The position numbers and the translations under genes are program-made. Below the pieces are notes generated by a model. That model ran no database searches and was not told the DNA's origin. It worked only from the letters and a program-made list of their open reading frames with translations. From Sediminibacterium roseum (GTDB taxonomy: Bacteria > Bacteroidota > Bacteroidia > Chitinophagales > Chitinophagaceae): 64,000 nucleotides of DNA. Shown one piece after another: positions 26,012 to 37,900 of the stretch; position 1 is the first letter of the stretch, and each line of letters begins with the position of its first letter. The DNA lies in NCBI RefSeq assembly GCF_009939005.1, contig NZ_JAACJS010000015.1:1-64000 (forward strand). The letters run 5' to 3'.

Positions 26012-26839
26012 ATGTACGAAAAATCATTGCAGATACAGGATGATGAAATGGAACAGCTGCTTGCAGATGTGCTGGACAGGTATGGCTATGATTTTACAGA
26101 TTATTCCCGCGCATCATTGAAAAGAAGGATCAACCGTTTGTTGTCGATAGATCGTTTTCCTTCCTATGCAGAGTTCCGTTACAAGCTCCAGAACGATTCG
26201 CATTACCTTCACCGTTTTGTAGAGGAAGTAACGGTAAATGTGACGGAGATGTTCCGCGACCCTTCTTTCTACAAGGCCTTGCGCACGGATGTACTGCCGA
26301 TGCTGGCCACCTACCCTTTTATACGCATCTGGCACGCGGGCTGCTCAACCGGTGAAGAAGTGTATTCCATGGCCATCTTATTGCACGAAGCAAACCTGTT
26401 GCACAAATCACTGATCTATGCAACGGACGTGAACCCCGGCGTGCTTGAAAAACTACGCAAAGGAATCTTTCCGCTGGCGAATATGAAACAGTATGCGGAG
26501 AACTATATAAAATCCGGCGGCACGCGCGATTTCTCTCAATATTACATGGCGAAATACAATCTGGCGAAATTTGACCAGTCGCTCGCCACGAAGATGATCA
26601 TATCCACACACAACCTTACATCCGACAGCTCGTTCAACGAGTTTCAACTGATCTGTTGCAGGAACGTGTTGATCTATTTTGAAAAGAACCTGCAGGACCG
26701 CGTACTGACCCTGTTTACCGACAGCCTGGAGAAGCGCGGGTTTCTTGCATTGGGATCGAAGGAGAGCCTTAAATTTTCTGCGGTCAGTGCGCTGTACAAG
26801 CCCGTAAACAACGAAAAGATATGGCAGAAAACGAATTGA
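26012..26839 (+). CDS. cheR: CheR-type protein-glutamate methyltransferase
   Basis: A 275-residue SAM-dependent methyltransferase. The N-terminal CheR helical domain (YDFTDYSRASLKRRINRLLS) is followed by the catalytic domain with FRDPSFYKALR, the SAM loop IRIWHAGCSTGEEVYSMAIL, and FQLICCRNVLIYF. There are no TPRs. No chemoreceptor, CheA or CheW lies in the window, so its target may be a kinase rather than an MCP. It overlaps cheB by 19 bp, indicating translational coupling. Confidence 0.92.
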   Translation: MYEKSLQIQDDEMEQLLADVLDRYGYDFTDYSRASLKRRINRLLSIDRFPSYAEFRYKLQNDSHYLHRFVEEVTVNVTEMFRDPSFYKALRTDVLPMLATYPFIRIWHAGCSTGEEVYSMAILLHEANLLHKSLIYATDVNPGVLEKLRKGIFPLANMKQYAENYIKSGGTRDFSQYYMAKYNLAKFDQSLATKMIISTHNLTSDSSFNEFQLICCRNVLIYFEKNLQDRVLTLFTDSLEKRGFLALGSKESLKFSAVSALYKPVNNEKIWQKTN

Positions 26840-27408
26840 CACCTCCGTTCCAAGTGGTGATCATCGGCGGCTCGGCCGGGGCACTGGAAGTGGTGCTGAA
26901 CATCGTTGCCACTGTTGATGAAACGGCACCCTATGCGTTCGTGATCATCCTGCACCGCAAATCATCAAGCGACTCATCGCTGGCGGGAATTTTGGCGGAT
27001 AAAACAAAATGGCCGGTAAAAGAAGTAGACGACAAAGACAGCATTGCTGCGCAGCACATATACATTGCACCGGGCGATTATCATTTACTAATTGAAAAAG
27101 ACGGGTCGTTCTCACTGGATGATTCGGAAAAAATAAATTACAGCCGGCCCAGTATCGATGCAGGTTTCGAATCGGCAGCCGATGCTTATGGTGAACAACT
27201 GGTCGCGGTCCTGTTATCCGGTGCCAACGCAGATGGTGCGGAAGGGATGAAGAGCATCAAGGAAAAAGGAGGCACCTGTATCGTGCAGGATCCATCTAGT
27301 GCAGAAGTGGCCTATATGCCCAATGAAGCCATCTCGCGGCTCAAAGTGGACCATATCACGGACGGGAAACAGATCGGTAAACTATTGAATGAACTTGCAG
27401 GTATATAG
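26821..27408 (+). CDS. cheB: CheB-type protein-glutamate methylesterase lacking a receiver
   Basis: A 195-residue single-domain methylesterase. The catalytic triad is seen as Ser in IIGGSAGALEV, His in IILHRKS and Asp in LSGANADGAEGM. The N-terminal receiver of classical CheB is absent, so activity is not phospho-regulated in the same chain; the free receiver at 25638 could substitute. It pairs with the overlapping cheR as opposing writer and eraser. It is the last gene of the 20769-27408 operon. Confidence 0.9.
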   Translation: MAENELTPPFQVVIIGGSAGALEVVLNIVATVDETAPYAFVIILHRKSSSDSSLAGILADKTKWPVKEVDDKDSIAAQHIYIAPGDYHLLIEKDGSFSLDDSEKINYSRPSIDAGFESAADAYGEQLVAVLLSGANADGAEGMKSIKEKGGTCIVQDPSSAEVAYMPNEAISRLKVDHITDGKQIGKLLNELAGI

Positions 27409-27470
27409 ATTTTGTGGTATTTTTTCCACAGCGGATTATTAAAGGAAGGCCAACCCGGCATTTTGTTTAA

Positions 27471-27860
27471 TCAACCAGCCAATTCCTGGATCACTTTTAC
27501 AACATCCCTGAAGCCTTCTGTAGTGGTGGGTTTGATGAGGTACCGGCTGGCACCTTCTTTGTAAGAATAGTCTATATCAGTTTGAGAAGAAGAGGTTGTT
27601 AAGATAACAACGGGAACATGTTTGTATTGATCGGTGCGTTTGATGTTCTTCAAAATGTCTCTTCCGTGAACTTTTGGCAGGTTAAAATCCATTACGATGA
27701 TATCCGGCACAATACTATTTTTTTCGAGATAACTGGACACGCTTCCACCATCTTTAAGAACCTGCATTGTGTTGTGAACATCGTTGTCCTGCAACGCATC
27801 CTGTATCAGTTCGATATCATCGGTATCGTCTTCTATCAGTAAAATGCGTAACTCTTTCAT
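27471..27860 (-). CDS. Rcp1-like single-domain response regulator
   Basis: A 129-residue receiver: LRILLIEDDTDDIELIQDAL, phospho-acceptor Asp in IIVMDFNLPKVHG, Thr in VILTTSS and Lys in YLIKPTT. The DDxDD head and FNLPKVxG are typical of Rcp1-type regulators that serve phytochrome and PAS hybrid kinases. It is transcribed towards cheB and divergently from the CheB-CheR-kinase fusion, with 73 bp between the two starts, so it is a likely partner of that kinase. Confidence 0.92.
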   Translation of the reverse strand: MKELRILLIEDDTDDIELIQDALQDNDVHNTMQVLKDGGSVSSYLEKNSIVPDIIVMDFNLPKVHGRDILKNIKRTDQYKHVPVVILTTSSSQTDIDYSYKEGASRYLIKPTTTEGFRDVVKVIQELAG

Positions 27861-27933
27861 TGGAGTTTAAAAGTACTCAATAATCAAACAACAGTAAAAT
27901 ATTTTCACCCATTAAGCCGTTTTATTAGAGATT

Positions 27934-30900
27934 ATGGCCGCAGCAAAAAAAGATCAGGTTACTGGTACCACAGACAATCTCTACGTTGTCGGAATAGGCG
28001 CCTCCGCCGGGGGGCTCGAAGCCATCAACGAATTATTTGACAACATCCCGGAGAATACCAATTTTGCATACATCATCATCCAGCATCTATCGCCCGATTA
28101 CAAAAGCCTGATGGGCGAGCTGCTGTCGAAACACACTTCAATGACGGTGGCAGAAGCCGAAAACAACGCGCTGGTTTCTCCCAACTGCGTTTACCTTCTT
28201 CCTTCGAAGAAAACAATGACGATCCAGCATGGACGCATCAAACTCGAAGAAAAAATAAAGGCAAACATCCCTAACAACGCCATCGATATCTTTTTTGAAT
28301 CGCTCGCCAAAGACAAAGCGGAGAAAGCGATCGGCGTGATCTTATCGGGCACCGGCACCGATGGCACTAAAGGCATCGCGCACATAAAGGATCATGGAGG
28401 TACCGTTGTTGTACAGGACCCACTCACCGCCGAATTCGACGGGATGCCCAACAGCGCAATCGCTACGGGGCACGCAGACCTGATCCTTCCGCCCGAGATC
28501 ATTGCAGACGAGCTGATCGATTTCCTGAAAGAGTCTCCCCTGGCCAAAACATTCAATACCCTCAACCGCCAGGAAGAAGCCATACTTGCAGACATCATGG
28601 ACCTGATCTACGATGTGACCTCGCACGATTTCAGCCATTACAAACGCCCCACCATCAACCGCCGCCTCACCAAAAGAATGGCGGAACGTGGTTTTACAAC
28701 GCTTTCGGAGTATTACAATTACCTGAAAAAAGAACCGGCGGAAGTAACCGCCCTTTCGAAAGAGTTCCTGATCAATGTTACAAAGTTCTTCAGGGATGAA
28801 GAGGCGTATGCCTTGATCAAACAGAAAGTGATCCCGATGCTGGTAGACAACAAGCGTACGGACCCGATCAAGGTATGGTCGGTGGGCTGTAGCTCAGGCG
28901 AGGAGGCTTATTCGCTCGCCATACTTTTCCAGGAGCACATGCAGATGGCGCAGCATTACGACAGGGAGGTAAAAATATTTGCAACCGATATTCACCAGGA
29001 GTCGATAGATTTTGCGGCAAAAGGGGTGTATTCCGCTGCATCCATGAAAGACATGAGCGAGGACCGTTGCAAACGTTTCTTCAACAAAGAAGGGGATTCA
29101 TACAGGGTAACATCATCGCTGCGTAAGATGGTGGTGTTTGCCAAACATAATATTTTGAGGGATCCCCCCTTCAGCAAGATAGACCTGCTTGTGTGCCGGA
29201 ACATGTTGATCTATATGAACCCGACACTGCAGAAAAACGTGCTCAAGAAATTTCATTTCGCGGTGAACGAGACAGGTTACCTTTTCCTTGGCCCGAGTGA
29301 GAATGTTGGCATGCTGAAGGATTCGGTCAAAGAGATCGATAAGAAATGGAAGATCTACCAATGTACGGCCAAACCAAAACCCGGCGATCATGATACTTTC
29401 CTGAACCCGGCAGAAAGAGTTGTGCCGCACCCAGGCATCTCAATTAAAGCGAAATCGAAAAATGCGCTGCACAATATAGCGGACATTTTCAAAGAAACAT
29501 TATTTGAAGAGCAAAACTATGCGGGCATCTACATAGACAAAGAGTTTGAAGTTAAACAGGCGATCGGCAACTTTAAGAATTTTATCAATTTCCCGGAAGG
29601 CAACTTCAATTTCAATTTGCTTCGGTTGGTTCCCTCCGATCTGTCCATCATGCTGAACACCGCCATCCGCAAGGCCATCACCAACGATGAGAAAGTGGTG
29701 CTTAAAAAAGTGCGCGTTACGGAGAAACACCGGGTAAGGTTTATAAACGCGATCATCAAACCTTATCTATCCCAGCAAACGTACACGCAGCCGTTCATAT
29801 TTATCATACTGAATGAAGAACCGGCGGAACAACGCCAGTCCTTCGTGAACAAAGACGGCATTGATGAATCGCTTGTGGCCAGTTACCAGGAGCTGGAAGA
29901 AGAACTGCGCAATACAAAAGAAAACCTGCAGGCCGTGATCGAGGAAGTGGAATCGGCAAATGAAGAATTGCAGTCGAGCAACGAAGAGATCATTTCATCC
30001 AACGAAGAGCTGCAGAGCACCAATGAAGAGCTGCAATCGCTGAACGAGGAATTGCATACGGTAAATGCGGAGCACCAGTTAAAGATCAAAGAGCTGATCG
30101 AACTCAATGATGACATGAACAATTACTTCCGCAATACGGAAGTTGGGCAGATCCTGATCGACAGGAACATGATCATCAAAAAGTTCTCACCTGTTGCTAC
30201 ACGGCAGGTAAACCTGATCGAGTCCGACATTGGCCGGTCGATCACGGATATTTCAATCAATTTCCAGAACACCGATTTCATCAACGATATCAGGAAGGTG
30301 TTAAAAACCGATGCACCTATCGAAAAAGAGATCAAAACAGAAAACGGGGCGATCTACCTGATGCGTATCGCGCCGTATATCAAACAGGATAAAGTTGCGG
30401 ATGGTGTTGTGATCAGTTTCAGCAATGTAACCGAATCAAAACGCCTGAACAGTTTGATCGAAGCGATCTTCAACGCATCCACCAGCGCCATTACAGCGCT
30501 GCGGCCGGTTACCAATAAAAAAGGCGATGTCATCGATTTCGAATTTATTTCCGGAAACAACACCTGTAAGGAGTTTCTTGGCTACTCGCAGGAAGCCATT
30601 GTTGGAAAAAAATGGATCGCTGATTTCCCCAAAATGCTGGCCCCGCATTTCAACAGTTTATTACAGGCGAAGGAAAGCAACCGGATCTTCAATTTTGAAT
30701 GCTTCAACGAACAAAGCAATGTGTGGCTGGAGGTAAGTGCGGTAAAGATGTTTGAAGGCGTGGTAACCACGTTTACCAATATTTCGCAGGCAAAAGAATC
30801 GTACAGCAAACTGCAGAGAGCCTCCAATGAGTTGAACCAGATCAACTCGCAACTGGAGCAATCGAATTTTGACCTCCTGCAATTTGCGTCCGTTGCCTCT

Positions 30901-31572
30901 CACGATCTGAAAGAACCGCTGCGTAAGATTCAGACCTTTGGAAATTTGTTGCATGAGAACATCAAAGACAAGATCGACAGCAAAGACAGCAACTACCTCG
31001 AGAAGATCATACGCTCGGCCAACAGGATGCAGGTTTTGATCCAGGACATATTGACCCTGTCAAAATTATCCAACAGCGATATACCTTACGAGCCGGTAAA
31101 TGTAGAGGAGATCATCACCAACATTATAGACGACCTGGATGTATCGATCAAGGAAAAGAATGTAAAGATAGAGATGCACGACCTGCCTGTGATACAGGCG
31201 ATTCCCGGGCAGATCCACCAGCTTTTCCAGAACCTGATCTCCAACTCGATCAAGTTCAACAATTCAGGTGCGCCGGTGATCCATATCAGCCACGAAGAGA
31301 TCGGCGAGGAAGATGCACAACAATTCGGCATTGATCCGAAAGCGTTTGTCTGCATAAGATTATCCGACAACGGTATTGGCTTTGACGAACAGTACAAGGA
31401 AAAGATCTTTGGTATTTTCCAGCGCCTGTCTGGCTCTGAATACGACGGCACCGGTATCGGCCTGGCCATCTGCAAGAAAATAGTGGACAACCACGAGGGC
31501 TACATCAAAGCAGAAAGCAAGCCGGGGGATGGGGCAAGCTTCACTATCTTCCTGCCCAACAAAAAGCGTTAA
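27934..31572 (+). CDS. CheB-CheR-PAS-histidine kinase fusion
   Basis: A 1212-residue soluble protein. Order: CheB methylesterase ([25 protein letters not shown] and [11 protein letters not shown]; about 15-195), CheR ([42 protein letters not shown]; about 215-480), a PAS-like region (about 515-640), a long heptad coiled coil made of repeated NEELQS units (about 650-735), PAS domains (about 735-980), HisKA ([20 protein letters not shown], about 990) and HATPase ([11 protein letters not shown]). Methylation writer and eraser are thus built into one sensor kinase. It repeats in one chain the functions split over genes at 20769-27408. A rod-like inverted repeat begins 11 bp after the stop. Confidence 0.94.
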   Translation: MAAAKKDQVTGTTDNLYVVGIGASAGGLEAINELFDNIPENTNFAYIIIQHLSPDYKSLMGELLSKHTSMTVAEAENNALVSPNCVYLLPSKKTMTIQHGRIKLEEKIKANIPNNAIDIFFESLAKDKAEKAIGVILSGTGTDGTKGIAHIKDHGGTVVVQDPLTAEFDGMPNSAIATGHADLILPPEIIADELIDFLKESPLAKTFNTLNRQEEAILADIMDLIYDVTSHDFSHYKRPTINRRLTKRMAERGFTTLSEYYNYLKKEPAEVTALSKEFLINVTKFFRDEEAYALIKQKVIPMLVDNKRTDPIKVWSVGCSSGEEAYSLAILFQEHMQMAQHYDREVKIFATDIHQESIDFAAKGVYSAASMKDMSEDRCKRFFNKEGDSYRVTSSLRKMVVFAKHNILRDPPFSKIDLLVCRNMLIYMNPTLQKNVLKKFHFAVNETGYLFLGPSENVGMLKDSVKEIDKKWKIYQCTAKPKPGDHDTFLNPAERVVPHPGISIKAKSKNALHNIADIFKETLFEEQNYAGIYIDKEFEVKQAIGNFKNFINFPEGNFNFNLLRLVPSDLSIMLNTAIRKAITNDEKVVLKKVRVTEKHRVRFINAIIKPYLSQQTYTQPFIFIILNEEPAEQRQSFVNKDGIDESLVASYQELEEELRNTKENLQAVIEEVESANEELQSSNEEIISSNEELQSTNEELQSLNEELHTVNAEHQLKIKELIELNDDMNNYFRNTEVGQILIDRNMIIKKFSPVATRQVNLIESDIGRSITDISINFQNTDFINDIRKVLKTDAPIEKEIKTENGAIYLMRIAPYIKQDKVADGVVISFSNVTESKRLNSLIEAIFNASTSAITALRPVTNKKGDVIDFEFISGNNTCKEFLGYSQEAIVGKKWIADFPKMLAPHFNSLLQAKESNRIFNFECFNEQSNVWLEVSAVKMFEGVVTTFTNISQAKESYSKLQRASNELNQINSQLEQSNFDLLQFASVASHDLKEPLRKIQTFGNLLHENIKDKIDSKDSNYLEKIIRSANRMQVLIQDILTLSKLSNSDIPYEPVNVEEIITNIIDDLDVSIKEKNVKIEMHDLPVIQAIPGQIHQLFQNLISNSIKFNNSGAPVIHISHEEIGEEDAQQFGIDPKAFVCIRLSDNGIGFDEQYKEKIFGIFQRLSGSEYDGTGIGLAICKKIVDNHEGYIKAESKPGDGASFTIFLPNKKR

Positions 31573-31583
31573 CAAGATTACCA

Positions 31584-31703
31584 ATAAATAAACGGGTAAG
31601 AAAGGAGTTTGCCTGGTGCCTGGCCTGGATGCAGTACCGTATCAACGGTAGCAACATTTAGGAAAGTCATTTGGAAAACTTCGTTTCTTACCCGTTTGTT
31701 TAT
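31584..31703. other. Rod-like 120-nt inverted repeat, possible structured RNA
   Basis: Outer arms 31584-31603 and 31684-31703 pair over 20 bp with one G-T (core AAACGGGTAAGAAA / TTTCTTACCCGTTT). Pairing continues inwards with small mismatches (AGTTTGCC with GGAAAACT). An open asymmetric loop of about 16 and 19 nt follows, then an inner hairpin TACCGT-ATCA-ACGGTA (31635-31650) extended by TGC/GCA. The shape recalls 6S-type RNAs or a palindromic mobile unit. No ORF fits it. No T-tract follows directly. Confidence 0.45.
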
Positions 31704-31710
31704 GTTTGAT

Positions 31711-31735
31711 CGCGGGAACAATGATTGTTCCCGCG
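31711..31735. terminator. Perfect 12-bp palindrome, probable bidirectional terminator or attachment site
   Basis: CGCGGGAACAAT-G-ATTGTTCCCGCG lies between two convergent genes, eight bases past the stop of the small lipoprotein gene. A terminator is likely from position, but the T-tract is poor on both strands. Confidence 0.45.
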
Positions 31736-31742
31736 AAATCAT

Positions 31743-31913
31743 TTATTTCTTCCTGCTGAATAAAAATATCACGAGCAGCAACACCACTCCTACCAAAGCG
31801 ATCCCTGCCCAAACGCCCGCTTTGAAAATACCTGCAATAGCGGAACAACCCGGGAGCAACATTACGATGAGAAACAACAAAAGTGCGCTGGCAACTGGTA
31901 CTACTGTTTTCAT
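31743..31913 (-). CDS. Small lipoprotein with one membrane helix
   Basis: A 56-residue protein found by reading the strand directly. It has a lipoprotein signal (MKTVVPVASALLLFLIVMLL then PGCSAIAG, lipobox Cys about residue 23), a short GIFKAGVWAGI segment, a second hydrophobic helix and a basic end SRKK. Small Bacteroidota proteins of this pattern (a GIFKAG segment between two hydrophobic stretches) are often misnamed phosphatidate cytidylyltransferase. It lies 56 bp downstream of the glucan synthase stop on the same strand and may be cotranscribed. Function unknown. Confidence 0.75.
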   Translation of the reverse strand: MKTVVPVASALLLFLIVMLLPGCSAIAGIFKAGVWAGIALVGVVLLLVIFLFSRKK

Positions 31914-31969
31914 AGTTTGGAGGTTTTATGGATTAGTAATTAACAATACCAATACAAATCCTATGCCCG

Positions 31970-34900
31970 CTAATCCTGTATCATTTCTACCGTATGCGTT
32001 TGCCCATCGTTCACCAGCGTGATCCTGGCGGTGTCTTGTGTAACGCCATCAAGCACGATCCGGCTTTCTTTTTTTCCGGGGTGCACTGTGATTTCGTACT
32101 GCGTATCCATGTACTTATACTTCACCTTGAACGGTCCCCAGTTCTCGGGTACCGATGGGGCAAAATACAATTGGTCTCCCTCTTTGTTCAGCCCTATGAA
32201 ATGCTCGATCACAAGTTGGTACATCCATCCTGCGGAACCCGTATACCAGGTCCAGCCACCGCGTCCTTTGTGCTGGGCAACGCCATACACGTCTGCTGCC
32301 ACCACGTAAGGTTCAACCTTATAGGTATGCATGTTCGCATCATCGAGCGAGTGGTTGATCGGGTTGATCATCCGGATCAGTTCCCATGCACGCTCACGGT
32401 TACCCATTTTTGCAAAGGCCATCGTGAGCCATATGGCAGCATGCGTATATTGTCCCCCGTTTTCGCGAACACCGGGTACGTACCCTTTGATGTATCCCGG
32501 GTTCATTCCTGATTTGTCAAACGGTGGATCAAAAAGCTGGATGATGCCCATGTCTTTTTTTACCAGGTATTTTTCTGCCGATGCCATCGCGGTTGCAGAA
32601 CGTTCCTCGTCGCCCGCACCCGATAATACCGACCAGCTCTGTGGCAATGAATCGATGCGGCACTCATCGTTCTGCACGGATCCCAATGGAGTTCCATCAT
32701 CGAAGTAGGCCCTGCGGTACCAGTTGCCATCCCATGCATGTTCTTCAATGCTCTTCTTAAGTGCATGGGCGGTGTTGCTGCATTTTTCTACAAACGCATC
32801 GTCGCCTTTTATTTTTGCCAGCACGCTGAAGCGTTTGAGTATATCGTACAGGAAAAAGGCGAGCCATACGCTTTCTCCCTTGCCATGCTCCCCTACTTTG
32901 TCCATTCCATCGTTCCAGTCGCCCGATCCCATTAACGGCAATCCGTGTACGCCATAGCGCATGCCGTTTTCTATTGCGCGTATGCAGTGTTCGTAAAGGG
33001 TTGAAGACTGGTCTGAACGAATGGGAAGGTCGTAATACGATTCCTCATCCACATTCAGCAACCTTCCCTCGAGGTAATTTGCAGAAGCATCGAGTATGCC
33101 CGTGTCCCCGGTGGCAGTCACGTAGCGTGCCGTTACGAAGGCCAGCCAGAGAAAATCATCCGAGCAGGTGGTTCGAACGCCACGGCCTGCTGGCGGGTGC
33201 CACCAGTGTTGCACATCACCTTCTTTGAATTGCCTTGAGGCGCACAACAAAATATGCTCGCGCACAAGGTCTGGATGTGAGTGCAGCAGCGCCAGCATAT
33301 CCTGTAACTGGTCGCGGTACCCGAATGCACCACCCGATTGGTAAAACCCGCTTCTGCCCCATATTCTGCAGGCATTGGTCTGGTAGATCAGCCACCCGTT
33401 TGCCAGCACATTGAGTGCCGGGTCAGGTGTTTCTATCTGTACTACGTTCAATGTTTTGTTCCAGTATTCTTTTACCCTTGCCAATACATTGGTTACTGCA
33501 TTGCCGTCCTTGTATTTTTTGATCAGCGCTTTTGCATCGTTTGCGTCCCTGCCTGTTCCCAAACGGAACACGATCTCTTTCTCTCCATCTTCCTGCAGGT
33601 CGAACACAACCTGGAGCACCGCGCAAGGATCGAGCCCCGCGCCTGTTTTACCAGAGAGCCTTGCTTTGTTCATGCCTTCCGGGTTGGCAAGCGTGCCGTT
33701 GCGGCCAATGAATTCCGTTCTGTCTGCTGTGTAAAAACGGTTGGTCTCACTCACATCAAAAAACGCCACGCGGTTTTCGAGCGCCGTGTTGTAATCGTTC
33801 TTTGCAAGTATGGCGCCGGTGCCCGCGTCAACTTCCGTGATCACGTGCATCTGGTATTTCGATTTCAGGTCTCCCAACACCCACTCCATATAACCCGTGG
33901 CCGATAACCTTCTCGGGCGGCCCGATTGGTTGTTCAGTTTGAGCGCAATGAACTTGATGCTGTCGTTGGTATCAACAAATACGGTTACCGTTGAATAGAT
34001 GCCGTCTTCGCTGTACTCGAACACACTGTATCCAAAACCATGTCTTGTGATGTAAGGCGCTTTACCCCTTTGCGGCAAAGGCATCGGCGACCAGAAACGG
34101 CCGCTCTCTTCGTCGCGCAGGTAGTATGTTTCGCCAGCCTTGTCGCTCACAGGATCGTTCTGCCATGGCGTTAACCGGAACTCGTGCGCGTTCTCAACCC
34201 AGGTATACGATTGCCCGCTTTCTGAAATGATGGTTCCGAAATGCGGATTGGCCAGCACATTGATCCATGGCGCGGGTGTTCGTTTGTTTGGTGTGGTGGT
34301 GATGATGTATTCTTTGCCGTCTTTTGAAAAACCACCGGTACCGTTGAAGAACAAAAGATCCTTAGGCGGCTCAACTGTTGTGGCAACGGTTGCGTGGAAT
34401 TTGGTTGGACTGAAATAAGGGATCAGTCCTTTCAGCTTGCTTCTCCTGTTCACCTGCTCTTCCAGCGTACCGTTGCTTCCGGAAATAACGATGCGTGCAA
34501 CGGTTTGGAAAAGGATGCGATCCTCGTTCGACACCTGGTCCGCGGACCTTATAAAAATTCCACCCGGTTGTTCTTTCACATTTGCAGAGATGCCTGAGGC
34601 GATCAATCCCAGCAACTGGTTTTGCAGGGTTTGCCGGTATCCGCCATGGTCCTCGTTCCAGATCACCAGGTCAACGATCAATCCTTTCAGGCGCCAGTAG
34701 GCATGCGCCTGTATCATCTGCTGTGCAAGTTCAATATTTGATGAGTCTTCGATCTGCAGCAATACGATCGGCACATCACCTGAAATGGCATAGCCCCACA
34801 GGCCGGACTGGCCCCGGTGGTTTTTCAGGATGATGGCGGGATCGATGCGCATCGCCGGGTTCATAAAGATGATCGAGCTTGCCAGGCGCCCATACAACTG

Positions 34901-37900
34901 CGCCTCTTCTTCCCTCGCGTCGATCTGGCGGAGGATCACCTGGCTGTGCGTCCATGCCAGCTCCAGTGCGCGGTTGGCCATGTGGCGGTCCTGGTATTTT
35001 TCCACCATACCATCGCAGATCTCTTTTGTTTCACCTACGCCGATCAGCATGTCGATCGTGGTTGTCTGCTGCGGCTCGATCACAATTCTGTATTGTATGG
35101 CAACAACCGGGTCGAGCACAAACCCTGCCGTTCCGCTGAGCGGTTCTTTTTTATCGATGCTTATCGGGTGATGGATTGAATTGCCGCGGCCAATGAATTT
35201 TGACCTGTCGGTTTCATAGGCAACATTGATCACTTCCGCATCGTGCACTTTCATCAGGTGAAACATCCACGGCATCTGCGCGCCTGCGGAACGCGGGCGC
35301 CTGGTGCAAACGATGGCCTGTCTTTGCGGCACGATCTCCGTCTGAACAAAAAGATTGCTGAAGGCCGGGTGCGAGGAATCGGCCGCTTCGGGCGCCAGCA
35401 CTACTTCCGCATAGCTGGTCACCTCTATCGTCATGCGTTTGCGTGAGCGGTTGGTGATGTGTACGCGGCGCAGCTCAACATCGTCTTCGGGTGAAACAAC
35501 AACTTCGGTGTGCGTTTCAATGGAATGATCGCGGCGGCGGAACTCTGCGCGACCCTGCGAGAACACGGCCTCGTAATTATCGCCTTGTTTTAAAGTAGGC
35601 TGATAGGCCGTTGACCAGCTCAGGTTCGTATCCAGGTCCCGGATGAAACAGAATGTGCCCCAGTTGTCGCAGGTTGCATCTTCGCGCCAGCGCGTAACGG
35701 CGATGTCTTTCCATCGGCTGTAACCGCCGCCTGCATTGGTAACCATAGAATGAAACCTTCCGTTCGATAAAAGCTGTACTTCCGGCACCGGAGTATGCGG
35801 CGTGGTAATTACCCGCATCGAGGTATCGGATCCCGCGCTGATGCCCGCATCTGCAATATGCACCATTGGTGAGTAGAAGCTGGTGATGCGCGGTACCCGT
35901 TCCTGCAGTATCAGCAAAGTTGCCTTGAACTGTACTTCGGCCTCAAACCGTTTCTGCATCGGCTGATCCAGCAGGCAATAGGCCATCGCGAGGAAACCCA
36001 TTCCTTTGTGGTGCACCATGTATGAACGGACGACCACATTGCTCTGGCGGCGCGGCAAACGGCTTTGTGTATAGTCTACTGCTTCGTAAAAACCATAGTC
36101 GCCCTCAAAGCCTTCTTTTTGCAGAACCTTGAGATTGCGGCAGGCCTCGGTGGGGTTTACCATCAGCGACATTTCTGTTGCATACGGTGCGATCACCAGG
36201 TCCTCGCCCAGCCCTCGTTTGAAGCCCGTTCCGGGAACGCCGAATGCATGGTACTGGTAATTCAGGTTTGCATCCACAAGGTTGTATCCCGATTCAGAGA
36301 TGCCCCATGGCACACCGCGTTTTCTTCCGTATTCTATTTGTTTTTCTACAATGCCTTTTGTGGTTTCGTCGAGCAACGTGTTCTCATAGCTCGGCATCAC
36401 GAGCATCGGCATCAGGTACTCGAACATCGAGCCGCTCCAGGAAAGCAGCAACGGCGTTGTGCCTGCGTTGGTGAGCTGCCTGCCCAATGCGAACCAGCTC
36501 TCCTGCGGCAGTTTTCCCTGCGCAATACCAACGAAGGTGGTGAGCCGCGCTTCAGAAGCGAGGAGATCGTAATAACTGTTGTCTTTTTTCTGCTCCTCGA
36601 GGTTATAGCCTATAGACAGGAGGTGCTGCGACCTGTCGTACAGGAAATCATAATCCATGGTAGACAGCTCTATACACTGCTGTGTGAGCCGCTGGGTGAT
36701 AAGAATAAATTCTTTCGCGCGCTGGCTGCCCTGTATCAGGTGTATCCTGAACTGGTCCAGCCACTGCTCTTCTTCTTTCGTGTTTTCTTCCTTGTAGAAA
36801 CTGCTGATGCGCGGCAATAAAAACTCTTCGATCTTGGCAAGCTCATAAAAAGTAGGCGCCACAGAGATCAGCGAGAATGCATCGGAGAACTTGGCAGGCA
36901 CGGCAATGAGCAGCCAGGGAAGGAACGAAACAAGATCGTTGATCGTTGTCTGGATATGACTGGTAATTTTTTGTAACCATTCATACGCCGGGTCCTCGTT
37001 ATCGGGTTTTATTTCGAACGACATGTGGTTGCATGCGCTCAATAACTTGTCGAGCAAAAATTTGATGGCGATCAACCCTTTCGGTTTGTTGGCACAAAGA
37101 TGAACGATCTCATCGCGCAAGCGCTCTGCATGCAGGTTACCAGGCGCTTTTTCAGCCAGCACACGGGCGGTATCGAGTATGCCATCAAACACATCCGAAT
37201 GAATGATCTTCTCATGCGGCAATGCGATCAACCCCTGTTTAAGCGTGAGCAGGTGCCCGGCCAGGTTGCCGCTGTCTACCGTTGAAATATATCTTGGATG
37301 CGGGGGTTGCAGCGTTACGGTATCGTACCAGTTGTAAAAATGCCCGCGGTATCGCTCCATCCTTTGCATGGTAGATATGGTATTGGTGGTACGCTCCAGG
37401 AACTGCGATGCGGTAATGTACCGGAAATCATAGGCCGATAAATTGGACAGCAGAACCAGTCCCATATTGGTAGGCGATGTGCGGTGCGCGATCCTTTCAA
37501 CGGGTTCTTCCTGGTAGTTATCCGGCGGCAGCCAGTTGTCTTCCTCCCCCATAAAACGCTCAAAGAATGCCCATGTTTTGCGTGAGAGTTTGTGAAGAAA
37601 GATCTCGTGCTCATCAGACAGTTTCGCATTCTTTACGGCGCTCGTCATGCTGATCCACCATGAAATGAATGGGGAAATGAACCACAATATCAAAACTGGA
37701 AGGGCTGAAAAGAGGACGAGTGGTGCATACGTGGTAAAGTAAAAGAACAGCACCATTGCCAGCAGGGGCACAAACCACATTTTCTTTACAGAACCCGCAA
37801 TGCCGTTTGTCTTTGGCGCGGAGCCTGAAGGGTTCCACTCCAGTAATTTTTTATGAGAGAACCACATGCGCCACGCGGTGCGGAGAATAGCATCGAGATT

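Noticed and set aside
27413..27431. TGTGG/CCACA hairpin with T-rich loop after cheB
   Set aside because: The stem is too short and the T-tract is in the loop, not after it.
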